A DNA stretch of 64,000 nucleotides from an uncultured Lachnospiraceae bacterium (GTDB taxonomy: Bacteria > Bacillota > Clostridia > Lachnospirales > Lachnospiraceae), in NCBI GenBank assembly GCA_902779395.1, contig CACZBK010000011.1, positions 1 through 64,000 of the forward strand, given 5' to 3'. Both the position numbers and the translations under genes were made by a program. Shown piece by piece: positions 1 through 8,389 of this stretch. The notes under the pieces were generated by a model that made no database searches, was not told the DNA's origin, and saw only the letters and a program-made list of their open reading frames with translations. Each line of letters begins with the position of its first letter. Position 1 is the first letter of the stretch.

Positions 1-880
1 CGAAGGAAAGTATTATCCTGTGACGCAGAACCGGATAGACTACTGCTGCCACATCATCGAACGATACATTATATCTGCCCTCCAGAAATGCTCTTGCCCT
101 TGCTCCTCTTACCAGAGCCTGAGCAGCACGGGGACTGGCACCTTCACGTATAAAACGGTTGCTCTTATCATGCGTTGCCATCATTATATTAAGAATATGA
201 TCCATGACTGCATCCGCAACCTGGATCTCTTTGACCATAGCAATAGCCTGCAGGAGCTCGTCTCCCGAAAGTATGGTCTGAGCCTTCTGCTGAACGGGAT
301 TTTCGGTAAGGCTCAATATCCCCGCAAGTTCATCCTTTGTAGGGAACGGCACTAAAAGCTTAAACATAAAACGGTCCAGCTGCGCCTCAGGCAGAGGATA
401 AGTACCTTCTGTCTCTATAGGGTTCTGTGTAGCCAGTACAAAAAACGGCTCCGGAACCTTATGCGATACATTACCGACTGTTACGATATGCTCCTGCATC
501 GCCTCCAGAAGAGCCGACTGCGTCTTAGGTGTTGCACGGTTGATCTCATCTGCAAGGATTATATTCGCAAATATCGGACCTGCCTCAAAACGAAATCCCG
601 TATTTTCTCCATCCTTGACCATAATATTCGTACCTGTTATATCACCGGGCATAAGGTCCGGTGTAAACTGGATACGCTTAAAGCTTAGGTTCAATACATG
701 AGAGATGGTATTCACCAGTCTGGTCTTACCAAGTCCGGGCATACCTTCCAGAAGAACATTTCCTCCCGAAAGTATCGATAGCATAACCGATCTCACCACT
801 TCTCTCTGGCCTATTATCTCCCTGCCGATCTCATACTCGCAGGCCAGTAGCTTCTGCTGCATTACCTGATAATCGTTCAT
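1..880 (-). CDS. MoxR-family AAA+ ATPase, partial
   Basis: The reading frame starts at the ATG at 880, preceded by GGAGGAGAAAG, and runs off the left edge of the window, so the C-terminal lid region is missing. Visible are a Walker A motif (GMPGLGKTRL), a Walker B motif (IILADEIN) followed by RATPKTQSALLEAMQE, and the sensor-1 stretch ATQNPIETEGTYPLPEAQLD, all typical of MoxR ATPases. The family forms hexameric chaperone-like ATPases, usually encoded beside DUF58, von Willebrand A or transglutaminase proteins and thought to help assemble cofactor or envelope complexes. Here it is the last visible gene of the glgA-to-moxR run, 54 nt after the repeat protein; partners such as DUF58 may lie left of the window. 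The family assignment is firm; the substrate is unknown. Confidence 0.93.
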   Translation of the reverse strand, partial: MNDYQVMQQKLLACEYEIGREIIGQREVVRSVMLSILSGGNVLLEGMPGLGKTRLVNTISHVLNLSFKRIQFTPDLMPGDITGTNIMVKDGENTGFRFEAGPIFANIILADEINRATPKTQSALLEAMQEHIVTVGNVSHKVPEPFFVLATQNPIETEGTYPLPEAQLDRFMFKLLVPFPTKDELAGILSLTENPVQQKAQTILSGDELLQAIAMVKEIQVADAVMDHILNIMMATHDKSNRFIREGASPRAAQALVRGARARAFLEGRYNVSFDDVAAVVYPVLRHRIILSF

Positions 881-934
881 CTTTCTCCTCCGGATATTTA
901 TTATGAAACTGCCCGCCGAAGCGGAAGGCGTTCC

Positions 935-2674
935 TTAGAATGAGCTGAAATACTGCTTGATCACATCCTCCATACCACTGGGATAACGCCCGTTCTGTAT
1001 TCCCTGATATGCTCTTTCACTGTATTCACCCATTACATTTGTGTATTCCTGACGGTTACCCTGCCATCCGATGCCGTTTTCGTAGCGGCTGTAATCCATA
1101 TTGCCCTGTCCGGTACGGTTTCCCGTAAGATTATCATCATCTCCGGTAGCATTAGGAAGGCTTACATAATCATGATGCGCACCGCCCCCCGGGCCAAAGC
1201 CCTGACCCTGACCGCCGCCACCGCCGTTCTGACCGTTCTGACCGCTCTGGCCCTGCTGACCGCTCTGGCCCTGACCACCACCATTCTGGCCCTGGCCGCC
1301 GCCGTTCTGGCCATTCTGACCGCTCTGGCCCTGACCACCACCATTCTGGCCATTCTGACCCTGCTGGCCGTTCTGACCATTCTGACCGTTCTGGCCATTC
1401 TGGCCATTCTGGCCGTTCTGACCATTCTGACCGTTCTGACCCTGCTGGCCGTTCTGGCCGTTCTGACCGTTCTGACCCTGCTGGCCGTTCTGACCGTTCT
1501 GACCATTCTGGCCGTTCTGACCATTCTGACCATTCTGACCGTTCTGGCCGTTCTGGCCGTTCTGACCGTTCTGACCATTCTGACCATTCTGACCCTGCTG
1601 GCCGTTCTGGCCCTGCTGGCCATTCTGACCATTCTGACCCTGCTGGCCGTTCTGGCCCTGCTGGCCATTCTGGCCGGCATGCTGCTGCATCTGCTGCGAT
1701 ATCTGATTCAGCTGCTGGGAAGTTGCACTGTTACCACCTCCCTGATTCTGCTGTGACTGATTCTGTGACTGGCTGCCATTCTGATTCTGCTGTGACTGGT
1801 TCTGTGACTGGCTTTGATCAGGAGGCGGTGTAGGTGTAGGCGTAGGTGCATTGGGATCCTGAGGATCACCCTGATCTTCCCTTGCCTGAACATTATTTGC
1901 CATCTGTGATAATGCTGCAGCAATATCCTCATACTTATAATCAAGACGTCCGGAAGCTCTCTGAAGCTCCTCCATATTGGAAGCCTGATCCATTTCAGTC
2001 ATAGAGGACTGAAGACTCTCCATCATATTTGAGAGCTGCTGCTTTTCATTATCTGTCAGCTGTTCCTGATCTATACTCTGTATCTCTTCGATCGCTTCTT
2101 CTATCTCTTCTTTAAGCTCTGCCGATTCCTGCTCTACTTCATGCTGCTCCTGTGCAACTTCCTTAGCCTTGCTGGGCATAAGGAACAGCCATGCCATAAG
2201 CGCGAGCAGTAACAGCGGAACCACAAGACGATACCATCCCAGTCTGAGCGGGATGATAATAGACTCTGCTATAGCCATAAGCCGCTGTGTTGCATCATCT
2301 TTCTGGATGCTGCTTATCACCGACGGAGCTTCTTTTTCCTTTTCCATATTCTCATAAGCAGTGATAACACGCTCATCAAGCCCGAAGCTGTCGATACGTT
2401 TTGCGGCATACTTCATATCCTTAGCACTCATCCTGCCTATAAAGATCCCAACGATGAGCCCAAGTAAAATAATCCCCAGAGCATAATAATGCACATAATA
2501 AAACGGCTTAAATATCGCAACAGCTTCAAGTATGCAGGCAAGCAGCAGCCCTGTTATAAGCCCGTCAAGTGAACGTCTGAGTAATATCTGTGTATTGATC
2601 TGTCCCTGAACACGCTTAATAAAAGATATAAGATAATCTTTTCCCTTTGTTTTACCTTTTTCTTCCTTTTTCAT
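935..2674 (-). CDS. Membrane protein with acidic coiled coil and long Gln-Asn-Gly repeat
   Basis: A 579-residue protein of no family I recognise. Residues about 35-85 hold two membrane segments and about 147-166 a third (LVVPLLLLALMAWLFL). A Glu/Gln-rich coiled coil follows (about 170-270), then a Pro/Thr linker, a Gln/Ser/Asn tract, and about 40 QNG/QQG triplets between roughly 335 and 500 turning into GGGQGQ repeats. The last 75 residues return to ordinary composition (DYVSLPNATGDDDN and a C-terminal IKQYFSSF). The layout resembles DUF4175-like proteins (three helices and a Gln-rich tail), but I see no clear homology. The ATG at 2674 overlaps the permease stop by 4 nt, so the two are translationally coupled. 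The context suggests a part of the envelope machinery handled by the MoxR/ABC operon. Confidence 0.85.
   Translation of the reverse strand: MKKEEKGKTKGKDYLISFIKRVQGQINTQILLRRSLDGLITGLLLACILEAVAIFKPFYYVHYYALGIILLGLIVGIFIGRMSAKDMKYAAKRIDSFGLDERVITAYENMEKEKEAPSVISSIQKDDATQRLMAIAESIIIPLRLGWYRLVVPLLLLALMAWLFLMPSKAKEVAQEQHEVEQESAELKEEIEEAIEEIQSIDQEQLTDNEKQQLSNMMESLQSSMTEMDQASNMEELQRASGRLDYKYEDIAAALSQMANNVQAREDQGDPQDPNAPTPTPTPPPDQSQSQNQSQQNQNGSQSQNQSQQNQGGGNSATSQQLNQISQQMQQHAGQNGQQGQNGQQGQNGQNGQQGQNGQQGQNGQNGQNGQNGQNGQNGQNGQNGQNGQNGQNGQNGQQGQNGQNGQNGQQGQNGQNGQNGQNGQNGQNGQNGQNGQQGQNGQNGGGQGQSGQNGQNGGGQGQNGGGQGQSGQQGQSGQNGQNGGGGGQGQGFGPGGGAHHDYVSLPNATGDDDNLTGNRTGQGNMDYSRYENGIGWQGNRQEYTNVMGEYSERAYQGIQNGRYPSGMEDVIKQYFSSF
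1199..1690. repeat. 9-bp coding tandem repeat array (QNG/QQG)
   Basis: The plus strand shows dozens of near-identical 9-bp units (ttctgaccg / ttctggcca / ctgctggcc), which read on the minus strand as CAG-AAC-GGT, that is Gln-Asn-Gly. Units differ mainly at synonymous third positions and at Asn/Gln exchanges, so the array is a low-complexity minisatellite kept in frame. The absence of stops on both strands produces long spurious antisense frames here. Arrays like this usually vary in copy number by slippage. Confidence 0.9.
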
Positions 2675-3579
2675 TTAAGCGCCACCCCCTTGGCCTTCTT
2701 CTTCCTTCTTTCAGTAATAAGATAACCATGAAGAGGATCTATCCTCCATGCGGCCATTCTCTGCAGGCCCCATGCCATAAGGAGCATGACTATTCCGGAT
2801 AAAAATACCCAGCCCCATCCGCTCCAGAATCCGATCGCATTTCCGCTGAAAATATCATCGCCGCCAAGCATGAGCACAAACATCTCTACTATAGCAGCCA
2901 CAGGGTTTATCAGCATCAATATAGATATTATACTGCCCTGTGAAAATGTCGATGAGATCACCACTATCAATGTGGGTACAATACTCATACTGCCTACTAC
3001 AAAATAAAACACATAAGTAAGTATGATAGATGTTATCGTCTTTTTGGTAAGTGTAGAAGCAAAGATCCCTATAGATCCGGTCAGGATCGCAAATATCAGG
3101 AAAGCTATCATGGTAATCAGAAGATTCAGCCAGCTGAGACCGCCAATAGTAAACGAAAGTGCCATCAACGGAACGCTTCCCACAATAAATACCATCATTC
3201 TTATAACTGCCGATTCCACCTTTCCGCGCACGATAGCCCTCGGTGTCATTACCGTAGTAAGAAGTATGTCAAAAGTCTGTTTTTCTTTTTCTCCCGATAT
3301 TGCAGATGCGGTAATTATAGGCATTATCAGAGCGATTATGCCAAACTGTACTGATGCTATTATAGGAAACAGCGCTATAAACTCCTGGTAATCCGATGTA
3401 TATCCGTAAGAAGAAAAAGCATCAAAGATTATAAAGACCGCAAAGAAGAAAATAATAGCCAGGACCGCCTCATAAGCAAATATCCCCCAGGCGATCTTCC
3501 AGCTCCTTGAGATCACCTTAAGCTCCTTCTTTACTATGGGATTTATCCTGATCTTCCCGGGCAACTTAAACTTCATCAT
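2671..3579 (-). CDS. ABC transporter permease (ABC-2 / GldF type)
   Basis: A protein of about 302 residues with six predicted membrane segments. The N-terminal IVKKELKVISRSWKIAWGIF, the first-loop motif SGEKEKQTFDILLTTVMTPRAIVRGK and the later LTKKTITSIILTYVFYFVVG are typical of ABC-2 membrane domains that pair with a cytosolic ATPase and often act in envelope processes or multidrug export. The start is set at the ATG at 3579, one codon before a second ATG, because GGAGGC lies 6 nt upstream; a longer frame back to 3600 would read through that ribosome binding site. The start lies inside the 3' end of the ATPase gene (overlap 14 nt). Together with the ATPase and the GldG-like protein it resembles the gldA-gldF-gldG arrangement. 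The transported substrate is unknown. Confidence 0.9.
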   Translation of the reverse strand: MMKFKLPGKIRINPIVKKELKVISRSWKIAWGIFAYEAVLAIIFFFAVFIIFDAFSSYGYTSDYQEFIALFPIIASVQFGIIALIMPIITASAISGEKEKQTFDILLTTVMTPRAIVRGKVESAVIRMMVFIVGSVPLMALSFTIGGLSWLNLLITMIAFLIFAILTGSIGIFASTLTKKTITSIILTYVFYFVVGSMSIVPTLIVVISSTFSQGSIISILMLINPVAAIVEMFVLMLGGDDIFSGNAIGFWSGWGWVFLSGIVMLLMAWGLQRMAAWRIDPLHGYLITERRKKKAKGVALK

Positions 3580-4858
3580 TGGTGCCTCCCATATCCACAT
3601 TCATATTATCTGCAGGTACCTGCGGCTGTTCCATAATTTCAGGCTGTATCATTGGCATCTGCGGCTGTTCCATAACTCCCGGCTGCATCATTGGCATCTG
3701 CGGCTGTTCCATAACTCCCGGCTGCATCATTGGCATCTGCGGCTGTCCCGTAATCCCCGGCTGCATCATAACGGGCTGCTGTAAAGGCATCCCCATATTC
3801 TGCTGCATATAAGGATTATTCTGCACAGGTGTCTGTCCGTTCAAAAATCCGGAAGGCACAGCCCCCGGATTCGGGATCAGTGCTTTGGGCTGATCAGGCA
3901 TTCCCGGCATCCAGGGCTGCGGTGACTGGGGCGGCTGTATCGCCCCGGATGTAAGCTGTATAAAAAGAGTCTCAAGATTACTCTCTTCACGACGGAATCC
4001 GCTTACCATCACCCCCGCAGTCATAAGTGATCCTATGATGCGGTTAAGCTCCTGATCATTACCATCGAAGTTGATAACCAGTTCATTTTCCTTCAGAGAT
4101 ACCAGACTTATTCCGGGGAGTTCTTTCATACATATCGCTGCCTGCTGCGTATCGCTGCTTACAGAAATGATAACATGGTGCTCATTTCTACCGAGTCCCA
4201 GAATATCCTCCATCTTCCCGGCTGTTACCAGTTTTCCCCTGTTCATTATACCCATACTGGTACACATTTCAGAGATATCTGCAAGTATATGGGAGCTTAT
4301 TATTATCGTCTTGCCCATGGAATTCAGGTTCATGAGCAGTTCCTTCATCTCCACTCTTGCCTTGGGATCAAGTCCGGATGATGGCTCATCGAGCACCAGC
4401 AGTTCCGGATTATGTAAAAGTGCCCTTGCCACACAAAGTCTCTGCTTCATACCACGCGAGAGTCCGTCCACATAATTCTCTTCCTGCCCCGAAAGATTCA
4501 CCAGCTCCAAAAGATCTCCGGTCATCTTTTTGACATCATAATCGCTTATTCCATAGATGGAGCCGTAAAACTCCATATATTCCTTTACCTTAAGGTTATC
4601 ATATACTCCAAAGAAATCAGGTACATAACCTATACAGCGCCTTACCGCCTCCGACTGACGTCTCAGCTCATAACCGGCGATGTATATATTTCCGAAATCA
4701 GGCTTCAAAAGCCCGCACAGCATACGTATGCTTGTAGTCTTTCCTGCACCGTTAGGTCCTATAAAACCAAAAAGGTCTCCCTTCGGAACGTGCAGTGTCA
4801 ATCCGTCCACAGCTCTGAAACTACCGTAATTTTTGACCAGCCTCTCAAGATAAAGCAT
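3566..4858 (-). CDS. ABC transporter ATPase with repetitive Met/Gln/Pro tail
   Basis: A 430-residue protein. Residues 1-230 form a standard ABC ATPase with Walker A GPNGAGKTTSI, a signature region LSRGMKQRLCVARALLHNP, Walker B LLVLDEPSSGLDP and the H-loop IISSHIL. Residues about 230-305 are the usual accessory domain of GldA/CcmA-type ATPases. Residues about 310-430 are unusual: a Pro/Gln/Met-rich tail with four tandem 13-residue units of the type MMQPGVMEQPQMP. The ATG at 4858 is preferred over the frame's upstream start at 4891 because it begins the conserved MLYLERLVKNYGSF and follows the stop of the upstream gene by one base, with GGGGTGG upstream. It powers the permease encoded next to it. 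The tail is not part of the ABC fold and may bind a partner. Confidence 0.92.
   Translation of the reverse strand: MLYLERLVKNYGSFRAVDGLTLHVPKGDLFGFIGPNGAGKTTSIRMLCGLLKPDFGNIYIAGYELRRQSEAVRRCIGYVPDFFGVYDNLKVKEYMEFYGSIYGISDYDVKKMTGDLLELVNLSGQEENYVDGLSRGMKQRLCVARALLHNPELLVLDEPSSGLDPKARVEMKELLMNLNSMGKTIIISSHILADISEMCTSMGIMNRGKLVTAGKMEDILGLGRNEHHVIISVSSDTQQAAICMKELPGISLVSLKENELVINFDGNDQELNRIIGSLMTAGVMVSGFRREESNLETLFIQLTSGAIQPPQSPQPWMPGMPDQPKALIPNPGAVPSGFLNGQTPVQNNPYMQQNMGMPLQQPVMMQPGITGQPQMPMMQPGVMEQPQMPMMQPGVMEQPQMPMIQPEIMEQPQVPADNMNVDMGGTNDEV
3632..3775. repeat. 39-bp tandem repeat in ABC ATPase tail
   Basis: Three nearly identical 39-bp units (3632-3670, 3671-3709, 3710-3748) and a degenerate fourth up to about 3775 encode successive copies of a 13-residue MMQPGVMEQPQMP-like unit. 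Units two and three differ at one base. Such identity points to recent duplication. Confidence 0.9.
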
Positions 4859-4859
4859 A

Positions 4860-6782
4860 TCAATCCACCCCGTACACGCAAAGGAAACCATCCTCTGCTA
4901 CGTTCCCCTTTATCACTTTGTCCGTGCCTTTTCTGACACCCACTACGAAACTGCCCTGATCGTTAAGCTCATGTGCTGCAAAGAAAAGCGCCATATAAAG
5001 CTTTGCTTCCTCATAATCTTCGTAGTTGTAATACTTCCTGGCCAGATCTTCAATAGTCCCCTCATCAGTATAACGTTGACGGGACTTTGAATTTATGGTT
5101 ATGTGTTCACCGCTTTTGACATTGTCCAGGATATCGTAAAAACCGTAGCAGACAACCAGCACACGGTCAAAATCATAATCCGTTCCGTTCTCAAACTCAC
5201 CCACGATCTTTGAATTATCCAGTTTTAAATCAGCCTTCATACCGCCGCCGGTGGTACTGTTATCCGTCTTAGTCTTAAAGAATGCATTTTCAAAACCGCC
5301 CTTGGGAGAATAAGCAAGCTGCATGCCTGCCGTGGTCTTTGAAGACATATAGCTGAATCTTTCCGACTTATTATATGAATAGGAATCTTCATAAAAGACA
5401 GGACCGGCAGCACTGGCGTTATCATTTAAAATAATGTTCCAGTCCTTATTGGATGACGAAAAACCAAAGATATAATCTGTTTCCTCTTCCTTACCGTCGG
5501 CATTTGCTATACGGACAGTCGTAAACTGTTTTGACCTCATATCGAAACCGCGGCTTAAGAAAAATACCAGCAGCACGAATAAAAATGACAATGCGGGAAC
5601 AGCAAGCCATATTTTTTCCCTTTTATCAGATTTTTTAAGGATAAAGTATATCCCGGGTCCGATGAGGATCACGTAAAGAATTATGACTATACGCAATACC
5701 GTCGGGCTGAATCCGCTCCTGCCCTGCATAACGCCATAATCATTCCCGACATCATACTTACTTAAACCATGAGAGATATTGCTTCCGTTCTGGCTCGAAT
5801 TCTTTATGCTTATAAGATTGGTATACAGGTCGGAACCGAAATAAGATGTATTAAGGTCCTGATCGGATAAAGAGAATGTAGACACAACAATAGCGCCTCT
5901 GCCTATCTCCTTCTTATAAAGTTCTCCATAGCAGATGGCATTATACTCAATACCGGTATCAAGATCGGCAATATTTATATACCCTGTTTCGGAATAGTAA
6001 CTGAACTTGGAATAGGTATACTTATTTCCCAGTTCCAGCGCGATAAAATCATCATCAAAAACATCAAAACACTTATCCAGGCAGCTTCCGGTACCTATTA
6101 CCAGTATACCGCCAAGCCTCGTCCATTCCTCAATGGCTTCTATCTGATCGCTCTTCAGCGAAGAAAGATCAAAATCATCAATGAAAAGATAGCTCATCTG
6201 CCTGAGCGTATAACCGTCAGTCAGTTCTGCAGGCATCATATACAGCGTTTTCCATTCATCGCTGTAGTTTCCGTAATAATACCCGCCACCATAGCCGTTA
6301 AAGGATTTTTCAATATAATCCAGACCTGATGACGAATCCGACAATATTCCTATCTGCTGGGATGAATCTATTGTGAACAGATTTTTCTGCCTGGCCGAAT
6401 ACAGCTCATTTCCTTTTGTATCCAGTATCTTTACCGTAGCCTCGTAATCCTGGAGATTAACACCTTCCGGAACAGGAATACTTATATCGACACTTTCGGT
6501 GGTTCCCGCAGCGAGAGAAACATAGGATTCATATACATAAGATGAAGAATACCTCCCGCCGTTAAGAAGAAGTCTTACGTAGCCGCCAAAATCCTTTCCG
6601 TTATTAGTTACCTGCAGATAGACGTATTGAACATCTCCTTTAGTGTTTACCCCCGAAGAGCTCTTTACATCAAAATCATCATCTTCATCATTACCGCCCG
6701 CATATGAAGCAAAACATAAAGCAAATACCATAAGGGGCAAAACCACGGTAGCAAGCAGTATCCTGCCAAGCTTAGTTTTCAT
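4860..6782 (-). CDS. Exported GldG-like membrane protein
   Basis: A 640-residue protein with an N-terminal signal peptide (MKTKLGRILLATVVLPLMVF, then a hydrophobic stretch ending FASYAGG). It has an extracytoplasmic beta-rich region (about 50-140) and a region like a class I glutamine amidotransferase fold (about 145-330, with SYLFIDDFDLSSLKSDQIEA and GGILVIGTGSCLDK). Two membrane helices follow at about 365-385 (VLRIVIILYVILIGPGIYFIL) and 393-412, then an extracytoplasmic C-terminal part. Firmicute ABC operons often carry such a protein in the position GldG holds in Bacteroidetes. The ATG at 6782 shares one base with the glgA stop codon, and the next gene starts one base after its stop, so it is coupled on both sides. 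No catalytic residues are obvious; a structural or sensory role is inferred. Confidence 0.75.
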   Translation of the reverse strand: MKTKLGRILLATVVLPLMVFALCFASYAGGNDEDDDFDVKSSSGVNTKGDVQYVYLQVTNNGKDFGGYVRLLLNGGRYSSSYVYESYVSLAAGTTESVDISIPVPEGVNLQDYEATVKILDTKGNELYSARQKNLFTIDSSQQIGILSDSSSGLDYIEKSFNGYGGGYYYGNYSDEWKTLYMMPAELTDGYTLRQMSYLFIDDFDLSSLKSDQIEAIEEWTRLGGILVIGTGSCLDKCFDVFDDDFIALELGNKYTYSKFSYYSETGYINIADLDTGIEYNAICYGELYKKEIGRGAIVVSTFSLSDQDLNTSYFGSDLYTNLISIKNSSQNGSNISHGLSKYDVGNDYGVMQGRSGFSPTVLRIVIILYVILIGPGIYFILKKSDKREKIWLAVPALSFLFVLLVFFLSRGFDMRSKQFTTVRIANADGKEEETDYIFGFSSSNKDWNIILNDNASAAGPVFYEDSYSYNKSERFSYMSSKTTAGMQLAYSPKGGFENAFFKTKTDNSTTGGGMKADLKLDNSKIVGEFENGTDYDFDRVLVVCYGFYDILDNVKSGEHITINSKSRQRYTDEGTIEDLARKYYNYEDYEEAKLYMALFFAAHELNDQGSFVVGVRKGTDKVIKGNVAEDGFLCVYGVD

Positions 6783-8236
6783 CAGACCTTTTCTCCAATC
6801 AGCCAGTCGTACATATCCTGATATTTTCCTGCGGAAACGTCCCAGGAGAAATCGACTGCCATATCTCTATCTATCATCTTATTCCACTCACGACGCTTAT
6901 CATAGTAGATCTTTTCGGCATAACGTATGGTGTAAAGCATCTCATGAGCGTTATAATTCATAAATGAAAAACCTGTTCCGGTAGAATCATATTCGTTATA
7001 AGGCTCCACCGTATCCTTTAAACCGCCGGTCTCCCGTACAATGGGTACGGTACCGTAGCGGAGTGCCATAAGCTGCGACAGCCCGCATGGCTCAAACATG
7101 GAAGGCATAAGAAAAGCATCACAGGCTGCATATATCTTATGGGAAAGTTCCTCAGAGTAATATATGTTTGCCGAAACCTTTCCGCCGTATTTCCATTCAA
7201 AATGGCGGAACATGTTCTCATAACGTTCCTCACCCGTTCCAAGTACAACTATCTGTACAGCATCCTGGCAAAGCTCGTCCATAATATAAGCTATCAGATC
7301 AAATCCCTTCTGATCGGTAAGACGTGATACTATACCTATCATCATCGTCTTTTCATCCTCATCAAGCTTAAGCTGCTTCTGAAGGGCTTTTTTATTCTTG
7401 ATCTTCTCCTTGCGGAAATTTCTGGCATTATACTTATAGTCGATATAATCGTCCTTTGACGGATCATACTCTTCGTAATCTATACCGTTGACTATACCGC
7501 GCAGGTCCCTGCTCCTTGCCTTTAACAGGCCGTCAAGCCCTTCACCGTAAAACGGAGTCTTGATCTCCTCTGCATAAGTATCGGATACCGTGGTTATGGC
7601 ATCCGCATATACCAGACCGCCCTTTAAAAGATTTGCATCTTTATAACTCTCCAGCTTATCCGGCGTAAAGAATTCTTCCGGTATGCCTGTTATATCCCTC
7701 ATCTCCTTAACATCCCACCTGCCCTGGAACTTAAGGTTATGAATGGTCATTACCGTCTTCATCTTCGTAAAGAGCGGATTATTCCTGAATCTTTCCTTAA
7801 GATATACCGGAATAAGTCCCGTCTGCCAGTCATGACAATGCAAGAGATCAGGCACAAAATCCAGAAGCGGTATCGCCGAAAGCGCAGCTTTGGAGAAAAA
7901 GGCAAACTTAACTATATCATCATAGAAATTGCCGCTGTAGGGCCTGAAGCCCCCGAACATCATCTCGTTATCTATAAAATAATACTTAACCCCGTCAACT
8001 TCTGCCTCAAGTATCCCAACATACTCATTCTTCCAGTGGAAGTCCATGTAAAAATGAGTCTTGTACTTCATTTTATCCTTCATCTCCTGCGATATACAGG
8101 TATATTTAGGAAGCATGACTCTTACATCAAAGTACTTCTTGTCTACACACTTTGGGAGTGACCCGACCACATCGGCCAGACCACCGGTCTTGATAAAAGG
8201 TACGCCCTCGGATGCAATAAAAAGAATGTTCTTCAT
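6782..8236 (-). CDS. glgA: Glycogen synthase (ADP-glucose)
   Basis: A 484-residue GT5 glycosyltransferase that adds glucose from ADP-glucose to the growing alpha-1,4-glucan. The N-terminal ADP-glucose-binding motif is intact (ASEGVPFIKTGGLADVVGSL), as are LLHCHDWQTGLIP in the catalytic half and the C-terminal PSMFEPCGLSQLMALRYGT with RETGGLKDTV. Length matches the bacterial family. The start at 8236 follows GGAGGGAAGGTA. A strong promoter-like sequence lies 68 to 96 nt upstream. It is the first gene of a coupled run that continues into an envelope ABC system rather than into other glycogen genes (no glgB, glgC or glgP here). That placement is unusual. Function of the enzyme itself is near certain. 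Confidence 0.97.
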   Translation of the reverse strand: MKNILFIASEGVPFIKTGGLADVVGSLPKCVDKKYFDVRVMLPKYTCISQEMKDKMKYKTHFYMDFHWKNEYVGILEAEVDGVKYYFIDNEMMFGGFRPYSGNFYDDIVKFAFFSKAALSAIPLLDFVPDLLHCHDWQTGLIPVYLKERFRNNPLFTKMKTVMTIHNLKFQGRWDVKEMRDITGIPEEFFTPDKLESYKDANLLKGGLVYADAITTVSDTYAEEIKTPFYGEGLDGLLKARSRDLRGIVNGIDYEEYDPSKDDYIDYKYNARNFRKEKIKNKKALQKQLKLDEDEKTMMIGIVSRLTDQKGFDLIAYIMDELCQDAVQIVVLGTGEERYENMFRHFEWKYGGKVSANIYYSEELSHKIYAACDAFLMPSMFEPCGLSQLMALRYGTVPIVRETGGLKDTVEPYNEYDSTGTGFSFMNYNAHEMLYTIRYAEKIYYDKRREWNKMIDRDMAVDFSWDVSAGKYQDMYDWLIGEKV

Positions 8237-8303
8237 TACCTTCCCTCCATTAATAATAATATTAACGGCACCTCATAACCCCCGCCGCATTTTTCCGCAT
8301 ACA

Positions 8304-8332
8304 ATTATATACTATTTCCCATTTGGATGCAA
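8304..8332 (-). promoter_or_regulatory. Predicted sigma-A promoter of glgA operon
   Basis: On the minus strand TTGCAT (8327-8332) and a perfect TATAAT (8304-8309) are separated by exactly 17 nt, about 68 nt upstream of the glgA start. Nothing else is seen in the gap 8237-8389 apart from two direct copies of TGACCGGT at 8348-8355 and 8398-8405. Confidence 0.65.
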
Positions 8333-8389
8333 TTTTTTATTTTTTCATGACCGGTCCCCTGCTGCTCACCCTGTTACTATTCACGACCC

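Noticed and set aside
1199-1690. Direct repeats that could suggest a CRISPR array
   Set aside because: Units are 9 bp, contiguous and in frame with a coding gene; no spacers, no cas genes.
1162-1756. Long open frames antisense and out of frame in the QNG repeat (Leu/Thr/Ala-rich or Arg/Met-rich)
   Set aside because: They are side effects of the 9-bp repeat, which has no stops in several frames; no ribosome binding site and unnatural composition.
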